From: Pseudomonadota bacterium
GTDB lineage: Bacteria > Pseudomonadota > Gammaproteobacteria > Burkholderiales > Methylophilaceae
Direction: 5' to 3'
Length of the DNA stretch: 7,675 nucleotides
Assembly (NCBI GenBank): GCA_029549705.1
Contig: JAKPIR010000151.1
Span: 1 to 7,675, forward strand
Shown here: piece by piece, positions 1 to 6,676 of the stretch
Layout: each line of letters starts with the position of its first letter
Position numbering within the stretch: position 1 is the stretch's first letter
Notes under the pieces: model-generated
Told to the model about the DNA's origin: nothing
What the model saw: the letters and a program-made list of their open reading frames with translations, nothing else
Databases searched by the model: none
Made by a program: the position numbers and the translations under genes

Positions 1-1903
1 AAAAGGCACAGAAGTGCACTTTTTGGCTTCTGTTGAAACCTTTGTGTTAGTGGAATATCACTTTGATTTGTTAGCAAAACGTATTCGCGAACTATCATTT
101 TTAAATTACGGCGTCAAAATTGAGTTGATAGACCAACGCACAGGAAAATCTGAAAATTTTGCCCATGCAGGCGGCATAAAAGGCTTTGTAGAATATATCA
201 ACCGCACTAAAACCGTGCTGCACCCTAAAACTTTCTATGCCAAAGGTGAAAAAGACGGCATGACGGTAGAGGTGGCCATGCAGTGGAACGACAGCTACTC
301 TGAGACCGTACAATGCTTCACCAATAATATTCCGCAGCGCGATGGCGGCACGCACTTAACTGGCCTACGCACCGCCATGACGCGCACGCTCAACCAATAC
401 ATTGAGCAAACAGAAATGGCGAAAAAAGCCAAAGTGGATACCACCGGAGACGACATGCGTGAAGGGATTACTTGTGTACTCTCTGTTAAAGTGCCAGACC
501 CAAAATTTTCATCCCAAACCAAAGATAAACTGGTATCAAGTGAAGTGCAGCCCGTGGTTTCTGAAGTGGTTTCTGCTAAGCTGGCCGAGTTTTTACAAGA
601 AAACCCAGCCGATGCCAAAATCATATGCGGCAAAATTGTTGATGCCGCACGCGCGCGAGAAGCCGCACGAAAAGCGCGCGAAATCACCCGCCGCAAAGGC
701 GTGATGGATACATTAGGCTTGCCAGGAAAGCTCGCCGATTGCCAAGAAAAAGACCCCGCCTTGTGTGAAATTTACTTGGTCGAGGGTGACTCCGCAGGCG
801 GCTCAGCCAAACAAGGGCGCGACCGTAAAAACCAAGCCATTTTGCCGCTCAAAGGTAAAATTTTAAACGTTGAAAAAGCCCGTTTTGATAAGTTACTCGG
901 CAGCCAAGAAATTGCCACGCTCATTACTGCGCTGGGCACCAGCATCGGCAAGGCCGATTTTAACGTAGAAAAATTACGCTACCACCGCATTATCATCATG
1001 ACCGATGCGGACGTGGACGGCGCACATATTCGCACGCTGCTGCTCACCTTCTTCTACCGCCAAATGACCGAGCTAGTCGAGCGCGGCCATATTTATATTG
1101 CCCAACCACCACTTTATAAAGTCAAACAAGGGCGGGATGAACGCTACTTAAAAGACCAACAAGAGCTGGATATTTACTTGCTCAACTCTGCCCTAAAAGG
1201 TGCAGAGCTAGATACTAAAACCGATGCTGGCGTGCTGACAGATAAACCACTTTCAGAAATCGCCCAACAAGTGGTGCTGACTGAGGCCGTAATTCGCCGT
1301 ATTGCCGCGCATTATGATGAAAGCGTGTTACGGGCAATTCAAGATACAGGCGAAATTAACCTTAGTAACGAGCTAAACGCCAACCGCGTAGCCGAAAAAC
1401 TACGCCCCATTTTAGGCGCGATCGGCAGTGAAGTGATTGTGGCGTTTGATGCAGAAACCAGCACCTACCGCCTAGAAGTGAACAAATATGTGCATGGCAA
1501 CTTGCAAAGCTGCGTGATAGATGCAGAATTTTTAAGCAGCGGCGATTACCGCCAAATACTCAAAACATCTACCATGCTGCAAGGCCTAGTAGGAGCGGGC
1601 GCGGTGATTAAGCGCAATGAAAAAGAGCAAACAGTTGCCACCTTTAAACAAGCGCTTGATTGGCTACAAAATGAGGCCAAAGCCACACTGAATATTCAAC
1701 GCTACAAAGGCTTGGGCGAAATGAACCCCGAACAACTGTGGGAAACCACCATGGACCCCAAAGTGCGCCGCTTATTAAAAGTGCAAATTGATGACGCCAT
1801 TGCCGCCGATGAAATTTTCACTACACTGATGGGCGATAATGTAGAGCCGCGTAGGGCGTTTATTGAGGGCAATGCTTTAAATGTAGGGTCTTTGGATATT
1901 TAA
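1..1903 (+). CDS. gyrB: DNA gyrase subunit B, 5'-truncated by the window edge
   Basis: ATPase subunit of the A2B2 type II topoisomerase that introduces negative supercoils into DNA in the cytoplasm. The open frame runs from base 2 to the TAA at 1901-1903, about 633 residues, and continues upstream of the window. By comparison with E. coli GyrB (804 aa, from memory), roughly the first 162 residues are missing, including most of the GHKL ATP-binding pocket. The first codons match the E. coli G164-T165 region. Visible in order: transducer domain with the QTK loop (nt 515-523, in PKFSSQTKDKLVSSEV); TOPRIM motif YLVEGDSAGG with its catalytic Glu codon at 782-784; TDADVDG metal-binding acidic cluster (codons from nt 1004); the proteobacterial insert (roughly nt 1180-1650); and the C-terminal QRYKGLGEMNPEQLWETT block (from nt 1697). 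The GTG at 14 is an internal Val codon and not a start. No clear intrinsic terminator follows the stop. No damage is seen in the visible part. Confidence 0.98.
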   Translation, partial: KGTEVHFLASVETFVLVEYHFDLLAKRIRELSFLNYGVKIELIDQRTGKSENFAHAGGIKGFVEYINRTKTVLHPKTFYAKGEKDGMTVEVAMQWNDSYSETVQCFTNNIPQRDGGTHLTGLRTAMTRTLNQYIEQTEMAKKAKVDTTGDDMREGITCVLSVKVPDPKFSSQTKDKLVSSEVQPVVSEVVSAKLAEFLQENPADAKIICGKIVDAARAREAARKAREITRRKGVMDTLGLPGKLADCQEKDPALCEIYLVEGDSAGGSAKQGRDRKNQAILPLKGKILNVEKARFDKLLGSQEIATLITALGTSIGKADFNVEKLRYHRIIIMTDADVDGAHIRTLLLTFFYRQMTELVERGHIYIAQPPLYKVKQGRDERYLKDQQELDIYLLNSALKGAELDTKTDAGVLTDKPLSEIAQQVVLTEAVIRRIAAHYDESVLRAIQDTGEINLSNELNANRVAEKLRPILGAIGSEVIVAFDAETSTYRLEVNKYVHGNLQSCVIDAEFLSSGDYRQILKTSTMLQGLVGAGAVIKRNEKEQTVATFKQALDWLQNEAKATLNIQRYKGLGEMNPEQLWETTMDPKVRRLLKVQIDDAIAADEIFTTLMGDNVEPRRAFIEGNALNVGSLDI

Positions 1904-1913
1904 GAAATTAGCT

Positions 1914-2005
1914 TTGCCCTAATATTAGAAGACTCAAAACAGTGAACGACTCAAAAGAGTAGCGTTTCAGATAGTGAGTGAATCGACGTAACGATATGAG
2001 GGCAA
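1914..2005 (+). promoter_or_regulatory. Possible structured leader before the propeller gene
   Basis: TTGCCCT at 1914-1920 is exactly complementary to AGGGCAA at 1999-2005. After one A/G mismatch, ATAT at 1922-1925 pairs with ATAT at 1994-1997. The right arm contains the AGGG (1999-2002) that is the best Shine-Dalgarno candidate for the ATG at 2010, with 7 bases between. Inside the closing stem, AACGACTC (1945-1952) and GAGT plus CGTT (1957-1960, 1963-1966) form a hairpin with an AAAA loop and a two-base bulge. The fold would hide the ribosome binding site, so a regulatory role is possible. This is inference from base complementarity only. No known riboswitch family was recognised, and I see no convincing promoter in this spacer. 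Confidence 0.25.
1931..1960 (+). repeat. Tandem direct repeat GACTCAAAA(C/G)AGT
   Basis: GACTCAAAACAGT (1931-1943) and GACTCAAAAGAGT (1948-1960) match at 12 of 13 positions with a 17-base period. They lie in the spacer between gyrB and the propeller gene. The second copy is also the core of a small hairpin (ACTC-AAAA-GAGT). It could be a duplicated protein-binding site or a small duplication by chance. No known operator was recognised. Confidence 0.5.
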
Positions 2006-2009
2006 TGAA

Positions 2010-3189
2010 ATGTCAAACCTAATTTTGTTGGGTACGCGTAAGGGCACAGTAATATTCGATCGCATCAACGCTAAATGGCGTCCTCGCCCTATCTCGCACG
2101 CTGGTATTCCTGTTTGTTACGCCGCGCGAGATCCGCGCGATGGCACGTTGTGGGCTTCACTTGATCATGGTCATTGGGGCCCAAAGCTGTCACGTTCACG
2201 CGATGGCGGGGCAACTTGGCAAGATGTGTCAGTCAAATACCCAAAAGGCGCGCTATATTGTTAAATATTTGCCCACCCCAGATTTTGACCCCGCCGCGCC
2301 CGCCGCCCAACCGGAATATGCCAATGCAACGATGCTTAAAATCTGGAACATTAGCTTTGGCAATGCCAGTCAGCCTGGCAGGCTTTATGCTGGCACAATC
2401 CCCGGTGGTTTATTTGTCAGCGATGACGGCGGTGATCGTTGGGAACTCAACCGACCATTGTGGAATCATGAAAGCCGCGGCGGTGATTTGTTCGCGGGTG
2501 ATGCGACCACTGAAAACCGTTGGTTTGGCACACCCGCCAGCATCGATTATGGTGTGTTTGAACCTGGCATTCATTCCATTATTGTTGACCCGAAAAATTC
2601 GGATCATCTTCTAGTCGCCGTATCCTCCGCAGGCGTTATCGAATCCACCGATGGCGGCCGCACTTGGGCAGCACGTAATCGCGGCATGTTGAATGATTAC
2701 ATGCCCAACCCAGAAGCAGAATGGGGTCACGACCCGCATTTTGTGACCAGTTGCGTGAGTCAGCCAAACCATGTTTGGCAGCAAAATCACTGCGGCGTGT
2801 TTTACAGTGATAATCGTGCGCAAAGCTGGAAAAAAGTCAGTATGCCAGAAGTTGGCGTGCATTTTGGCTTCCCCATCGCGGTGGATGCTAACGACGGACG
2901 CACCGCGTGGGTAGTGCCAGCGCGCGCGGACGCAGAACGCATGGCCATTGATGGCGGCTTGTTTGTGGGGCGAACAACCGATGGCGGGCAATCATGGCAA
3001 GTTTTTCGCAAAGGCTTGCCACAAGAAAACGCCTATGATGTTGTGCTAAGGCATGGGCTTGATGTTTCGGGCGATTATTTATGTTTTGGCAGCACGACGG
3101 GCAATGTTTACTTGTCAGAAGACCGAGGCGAAACATGGCAATGCTTGGGTAATAATTTACCGCCAATTTATTCGGTGCGCTTTGGCTAA
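2010..3189 (+). pseudogene. BNR/Asp-box beta-propeller protein (sialidase/YCF48-like fold), frameshifted
   Basis: The start is ATG 2010, with AGGG seven bases upstream. Frame one encodes 84 residues (MSNLILLGTRKG, then DPRDGTLWASLDHGHWGPKL) and stops at the TAA 2262-2264. The homologous continuation (RYIVKYLPTPDFDP onward) is in another frame from about 2251 to the TAA 3187-3189. Joined, the protein would be about 393 residues. Six Asp-box motifs span the break: SRDGGATW (2196-2219), SDDGGDRW (2419-2442), STDGGRTW (2644-2667), SDNRAQSW (2806-2829), TTDGGQSW (2974-2997) and SEDRGETW (3115-3138). These mark the blades of a beta-propeller of the sialidase/Vps10/YCF48 superfold. I see no signal peptide or membrane segment, so it is probably cytosolic. 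A true glycosidase role is not supported, because no sialidase FRIP motif or catalytic set was recognised. The Cys, Trp and His blocks EWGHDPHFVT and WQQNHCGVFY look family-specific. Restoring one GC dinucleotide in the run at 2248-2253 would give an uninterrupted KGARYI. A sequencing error or recoding cannot be excluded. The next gene follows after 5 bases. Confidence 0.8.
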
Positions 3190-3194
3190 ACACC

Positions 3195-3473
3195 ATGCCA
3201 AATGTGAAAATGACGCAGCATCTTTTTCGCTATTTTCCGCAATTAGCGAACCGGACAATTACCGTGCCAGCAGGCTCAGTGGCAGATATTGTGCGTGCCA
3301 TCAACGAAATGGCCCCGGGCTTTACCGATTACGTGCTTGACGAACAAGGTGCGCTACGGCGGCACGTGAATCTGAGTATCAATGACAGTCTCGTGATTGA
3401 TAAAAAAACACTTTCTGATTGCGTGCCAGATGATGGTACTGTTTATATTTTCCAAGCCTTGAGTGGAGGATAG
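3195..3473 (+). CDS. MoaD/ThiS-family ubiquitin-like protein ending in Gly-Gly
   Basis: Predicted small cytosolic beta-grasp protein of 92 residues. Characterised MoaD and ThiS proteins are adenylylated and thiocarboxylated on their C-terminal Gly-Gly by an E1-like enzyme and then donate sulfur to molybdopterin or thiazole synthesis. The evidence here is the exact C-terminus ALSGG followed by TAG (3471-3473), the hydrophobic-strand pattern TITVPAGSVADIVRAINEM near the N-terminus, and the late VYIFQALSGG strand and tail. At 92 residues it is longer than typical ThiS (about 66) or MoaD (about 80). No moaE, moeB, thiF or thiG lies nearby, so it is unlikely to be the housekeeping copy of either pathway, and its acceptor is unknown. 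The start is ATG 3195, 5 bases after the propeller stop, with no good Shine-Dalgarno sequence, which suggests coupling to translation of the upstream gene. ATG 3210 is an alternative start. If the upstream frameshift is real, coupling would be lost because ribosomes stop about 930 bases early. The family call is firm; the function is not known. Confidence 0.85.
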   Translation: MPNVKMTQHLFRYFPQLANRTITVPAGSVADIVRAINEMAPGFTDYVLDEQGALRRHVNLSINDSLVIDKKTLSDCVPDDGTVYIFQALSGG

Positions 3474-3490
3474 ACATGTTGAGAAAAAAC

Positions 3491-3521
3491 AAAAAAAGCG
3501 CTCAGTTAGAGCGCCTTTTTT
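3491..3521. terminator. Bidirectional intrinsic terminator between convergent genes
   Basis: GCGCTC (3498-3503), loop AGTTA, then GAGCGC (3509-3514). A run of seven A lies on the left (3491-3497) and six T on the right (3516-3521). Read on either strand this is a GC-rich stem followed by a U tract. It ends the propeller/MoaD-ThiS unit, whose stop is 17 bases upstream on the + strand, and it can also end the TerC transcript arriving on the - strand. Confidence 0.85.
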
Positions 3522-3581
3522 ATGCATAAATTTAGCAAAAAATATTTCTAGACTTAACCGAAATCATATCAACCCTTTTTA

Positions 3582-3620
3582 ATGCTCTGGAAGCCTTGTA
3601 AATAAAGGCTTCCAGAGCAT
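3582..3620 (+). repeat. Perfect 16-bp inverted repeat, possible second terminator
   Basis: ATGCTCTGGAAGCCTT (3582-3597), a 7-base loop GTAAATA, then the exact reverse complement (3605-3620). Seven T follow at 3623-3629, so on the + strand it has the form of a strong intrinsic terminator. On the - strand the stem is followed by A-rich sequence, so for the TerC transcript it would act as a 3'-end hairpin and not as a terminator. A + strand transcript from the upstream genes would already meet the terminator at 3491-3521. The role is therefore either a backup terminator or a stabilising mRNA 3' structure. Confidence 0.7.
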
Positions 3621-3666
3621 AATTTTTTTCTCGGGCGAAAACACATCCTATTTGATAAAAAAATGA

Positions 3667-4635
3667 CTATGAAATTTGCTTATTTTTTCGGCTAGAAAGT
3701 ATGCTCAATAACATGCTGATACCCAGCACAGAAATGACCACGGCAAGTGAAATGGCCACGGGGATTTTGTACCATTCAACAATCAGCATTTTGGTGCCAA
3801 CAAAAATGAGTACAACGGCTAAGCCATATTTCAGCAGGTGAAAGCGATCTGCCATGTCGGCAAGTAAAAAGTACAAGGCACGTAAACCAAGAATAGCGAA
3901 AATATTCGAGGTAAAGACGATGAAAGGGTCGTTCGTCACCGCGAAAATAGCGGGGATGCTATCGAGCGCAAAAATCACATCAGAAAATTCAATCAGCACC
4001 AGCACTAAAAACATGGGTGTGAACCAGCGCACGCCGTTTTGCATCACCCAGAATTTGTCACCGTGATAGCCATCGGTTATACGAAAATGATTGCGTAGCC
4101 AATTTAACAGCGGATTTTTGGCAAGATCCGGCTCATGCTCGGCAAAAATAAACATTTTTATGCCGGTGATGAATAAAAACGCACCAAATACATACAACAC
4201 CCAATGAAACTGTGCAATCAGCCATGCGCCAACCAATATCATTAAGGCGCGTAAAATAATGGCTCCCAGCACGCCGTAGATGAGAATGCGTTTTTGAAAT
4301 TCAAGTGGAACGGCAAAGTAGCTAAAAATCATAACAAAGACAAAAATGTTATCCATCGCCAGTGTTTTTTCAAGCAGGTAGCCGGTGAGATATTCCATGG
4401 CCTTGGTATTCGCTATTTCACGCCCAGCTGTGTGGTCGAGCCAGCCCCATAACAGGCCGCCAAACAGCATCGCCAGGGCAAACCAAATAACAGACCACAC
4501 CAGTGCTTCTTTAGCACCGACTTTATGCGCGCCTTTGCGGCCTAGCGCAAACATATCCACACCCAGCATGGCAATCACAAATAGGGTAAAACCTGCCCAC
4601 ATCCACCATGTGCTAATTGATTGTAATTCGTTCAT
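3667..4635 (-). CDS. TerC/Alx-family integral membrane protein, probable manganese exporter
   Basis: Inner-membrane protein of 322 residues, very close to E. coli Alx (321 aa). Characterised relatives are linked to Mn(II) export, tellurite resistance and alkaline pH response. About nine hydrophobic segments are visible. The family signature regions are present: EKTLAMDNIFVFVMIF (residues 89-104) and IEFSDVIFALDSIPAIFAVT (215-234), with acidic residues inside membrane segments (E89, D95, E216, D219, D225) that are the expected metal site. A soluble loop (about 164-203) separates the halves, as in Alx. The start is ATG 4635-4633, preceded by GAAGGAAG as ribosome binding site. It overlaps the TGA of the upstream transporter gene by ATGA (4 bases), so the two are translationally coupled. 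Because its 5' flank is coding sequence, the yybP-ykoY manganese riboswitch found before E. coli alx is not adjacent here. This is the last gene of the four-gene run. The family is certain; the substrate is inferred. Confidence 0.93.
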   Translation of the reverse strand: MNELQSISTWWMWAGFTLFVIAMLGVDMFALGRKGAHKVGAKEALVWSVIWFALAMLFGGLLWGWLDHTAGREIANTKAMEYLTGYLLEKTLAMDNIFVFVMIFSYFAVPLEFQKRILIYGVLGAIILRALMILVGAWLIAQFHWVLYVFGAFLFITGIKMFIFAEHEPDLAKNPLLNWLRNHFRITDGYHGDKFWVMQNGVRWFTPMFLVLVLIEFSDVIFALDSIPAIFAVTNDPFIVFTSNIFAILGLRALYFLLADMADRFHLLKYGLAVVLIFVGTKMLIVEWYKIPVAISLAVVISVLGISMLLSILSSRKNKQIS

Positions 4636-5717
4636 TCAACTTCCTTCAGAGATTCATTTTCCGGCATAGCTTCATCTTGCAAATGTGTGACCCATTCACG
4701 CCAAACCGCCCAAATTACGGCCAGAATAATCGGCCCAATAAATAAGCCGACCAAGCCAAAGGCGAGCAGTCCACCTAATACGCCAAACAACACAAACAAA
4801 AATGGGATGGGACTGACGCTACTAATAAAAATGGGGCGCAAAAAATTATCCAGCTGGCTCACCACAATGGCACCCCAAAGCCAAACGCCAATGGCCGCCC
4901 CAGTTTCACCTTGCATAAAAAGCAATAAGCCTGCCGTGCCCCAGGCAATGGGAGTACAAAAGGGTATGAGCGCCAGCAACATGGTGAGTAAGCCAAACAT
5001 CACGGGCGATGACAAACCAGCAACCCAATAGCCCAACCCGGCAACAAAGCCCTGCACAAACGCCGTTAAGAAAATGCCGTACACCACGGCCCGCGTGGTG
5101 CTACCCACTGCCTGCAGATAGCCATGGATTTGCTGACCGATAAAACGCTCCAATACGTGACGAAGCTCACGTAAAATACGCGCACCGTCACGAAAGAAGA
5201 AAAATAAAATCACAATCACAAACACGAGTTTTGCAAAATTTCTGCCAACGCCACCAACGATGCTGGTCACATTATTGGCATTGGTCGCGAGCCATGTTTT
5301 AATGACGTGCGATAAACCCGCCGGACTGCTGCTCAGGTAGGCTTGTTGTTGTGCAAGCCATTCACCTAACCAAGGAATATTGAGTAAGGATTCTGGCACG
5401 GGTGGCGGATGTGTGAGCAAGTTTTGTAACGCCGGAAAAGAATTGCTTAGCTCTTGCTGCGCCACCCAAACTAACCACACCAAAGGCAACAAGAGCGTGA
5501 GCGCTGCCAATGCGGTCGTAATACTGGCAGCAAGTGTATCGCGTTGCCGGCACCAGACACGAATGCTGGTGGCCACAGGCCACGCCACGTAAGCGATGAT
5601 GCCAGCCCAGGCGATTGGCGCAAAAAAAGGGGCAACCACCATAAACGCCAGCACTGCTAAACCGGCAAGTGCAAGCCAAGGCACAATACGCTGACTCAGT
5701 TTGACCGTGCTTTTCAT
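4632..5717 (-). CDS. AI-2E family transporter (PerM/YdiK/TqsA type)
   Basis: Polytopic inner-membrane protein of 361 residues from ATG 5717. The superfamily includes TqsA (autoinducer-2 export) and members acting as Na+(Li+)/H+ antiporters, so the substrate cannot be assigned. Typical features: paired N-terminal membrane helices (about 12-31 and 34-50), a third at about 65-85, a soluble stretch rich in Pro, Gln and Ser (about 90-155), the FFFFRDG motif (172-178), then membrane helices with ALIPFCTPIAW (249-259), DNFLRPIFI (290-298) and GLVGLFIGPIILAV (321-334). The frame is open up to a TTG at 5759. I prefer the ATG because the length fits the family and the extra 14 residues (PADNGNVVDNRDN) are unlike membrane-protein N-termini. 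Only a weak GAG precedes the ATG. The gene lies 45 bases after htpX and overlaps the TerC gene by 4 bases. Confidence 0.92.
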   Translation of the reverse strand: MKSTVKLSQRIVPWLALAGLAVLAFMVVAPFFAPIAWAGIIAYVAWPVATSIRVWCRQRDTLAASITTALAALTLLLPLVWLVWVAQQELSNSFPALQNLLTHPPPVPESLLNIPWLGEWLAQQQAYLSSSPAGLSHVIKTWLATNANNVTSIVGGVGRNFAKLVFVIVILFFFFRDGARILRELRHVLERFIGQQIHGYLQAVGSTTRAVVYGIFLTAFVQGFVAGLGYWVAGLSSPVMFGLLTMLLALIPFCTPIAWGTAGLLLFMQGETGAAIGVWLWGAIVVSQLDNFLRPIFISSVSPIPFLFVLFGVLGGLLAFGLVGLFIGPIILAVIWAVWREWVTHLQDEAMPENESLKEVE

Positions 5718-5762
5718 GTTATCTCGGTTGTCCACAACGTTTCCATTATCAGCCGGCAATGA

Positions 5763-6641
5763 TTACGCCTGATTTTTTAGTGCCGCAATACGGTCATCTA
5801 AGCTCGGGTGTGTGGTAAATAGCTTTTTAAGGCCACTTCCCACGCCGCCAGAGATGCCTGAGGCCGCCATTTGTTCTGGTAATGCAGAAGGCGTGTGCTC
5901 ATTTTTTAGGCGCTCAAGTGCTGCAATCATTTTCTTCGCGCTGGAGAGTTTGGCAGCGCCGGCGTCCGCCCTAAACTCGCGTTGACGTGAGAACCACATC
6001 ACGATGATAGAAGCCAAAATGCCCAACACAAATTGCGCAATCATCATGGTGATGAAAAAGGCAGGGCCTGTACCGCGCTCGGTTTTAAAGACCACTTTAT
6101 CCACCACATAACCAATCACGCGCGATAAAAACATCACAAAAGTATTCACCACGCCTTGAATGAGGGTGAGAGTGACCATATCGCCATTGGCAATGTGCGA
6201 GACTTCATGCGCAAGCACTGCTTCAGCTTCGTCTTTAGTCATGCTATTGAGTAAGCCAGAAGAAACCGCAACCAGAGAGCTGTTTTTGGTCATGCCCGTT
6301 GCAAAAGCGTTGACTTCAGGCGAATCAAAAATAGCGACCTCTGGCATTTTAATACCCACCATATCCGCTTGTGCACGCACGGTTTTAATCAACCATGTTT
6401 CGGTAGGTGTGCGCGGCTCTTCAATCACTACCGCCCCAGACATGCGCTTGGCAGACCACTTAGACATGGCGAGTGAAATAAACGCACCGCCAAAGCCCAT
6501 AATGGCTGAAAACACCAATAAATTGCGTAAATCCAAGCCGTTTTCATTCAGATAAGGCTCAACACCCAACAAACGCATGGTGATAGATAACACCAGCATA
6601 ATGGCAATATTGGTCGCTAAAAAATAAAAAATACGTTTCAT
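5763..6641 (-). CDS. htpX: Membrane zinc metalloprotease HtpX
   Basis: M48-family endopeptidase of the inner membrane that cleaves misfolded or damaged membrane proteins at the cytoplasmic face, overlapping in role with FtsH. The protein is 292 residues (E. coli HtpX is 293). Zinc site: HEVSH at residues 145-149 (H145, H149 as ligands, E146 catalytic), with the third ligand E222 in SRQREFRADAGAA. Two N-terminal membrane segments (about 5-25 and 40-58) and two more after the active site (about 155-178 and 195-216) match the family layout, and the C-terminus has the usual THPSLDDRIAAL. The start is ATG 6641, with GGAG six bases upstream. A TTG at 6653 in the same frame overlaps that ribosome binding site and is not used. 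It lies 35 bases after the HPF/RaiA-like gene. In E. coli htpX is under CpxR and heat-shock control, but no such site is evident here. Confidence 0.97.
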   Translation of the reverse strand: MKRIFYFLATNIAIMLVLSITMRLLGVEPYLNENGLDLRNLLVFSAIMGFGGAFISLAMSKWSAKRMSGAVVIEEPRTPTETWLIKTVRAQADMVGIKMPEVAIFDSPEVNAFATGMTKNSSLVAVSSGLLNSMTKDEAEAVLAHEVSHIANGDMVTLTLIQGVVNTFVMFLSRVIGYVVDKVVFKTERGTGPAFFITMMIAQFVLGILASIIVMWFSRQREFRADAGAAKLSSAKKMIAALERLKNEHTPSALPEQMAASGISGGVGSGLKKLFTTHPSLDDRIAALKNQA

Positions 6642-6676
6642 GACAAACTCCAAAAAGTTATAAAAAATGATTCAGC

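Noticed and set aside
14..16. GTG as a start codon for gyrB
   Set aside because: The frame is open upstream to base 2 and the preceding codons (K-G-T-E) continue the GyrB homology. It is an internal Val.
295..696. Minus-strand open frame of 133 codons inside gyrB
   Set aside because: It is antisense to strongly conserved GyrB coding sequence, and its Ser/Arg-rich composition is typical of a shadow frame.
2140..2250. ATG 2140 as the start of the second half of the propeller gene
   Set aside because: This stretch is out of frame with the real N-terminal coding sequence, and its product (MARCGLHLIM...) resembles nothing. Homology in this frame begins only near 2251.
2248..2266. Programmed +1 frameshift at TGT-TAA
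   Set aside because: It is arithmetically possible, but there is no prfB-like CTT-TGA with a closely spaced strong internal Shine-Dalgarno sequence. The GC-run deletion explains the protein better. It is kept only as an alternative.
3476..3529. 17-codon open frame with GGAGGA six to eight bases upstream
   Set aside because: The apparent Shine-Dalgarno sequence is the Gly-Gly codons of the MoaD/ThiS-like gene, and the frame runs straight through the intrinsic terminator. Its Lys-rich composition comes from the A tract.
4636..4700. yybP-ykoY manganese riboswitch before the TerC/Alx-family gene
   Set aside because: The 5' flank is coding sequence of the transporter gene and the start overlaps its stop, so there is no leader in which the riboswitch could sit.
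6641..6653. TTG 6653 as the htpX start
   Set aside because: The TTG lies in the ribosome binding site (TTGGAG) of ATG 6641, and E. coli HtpX length fits the ATG.
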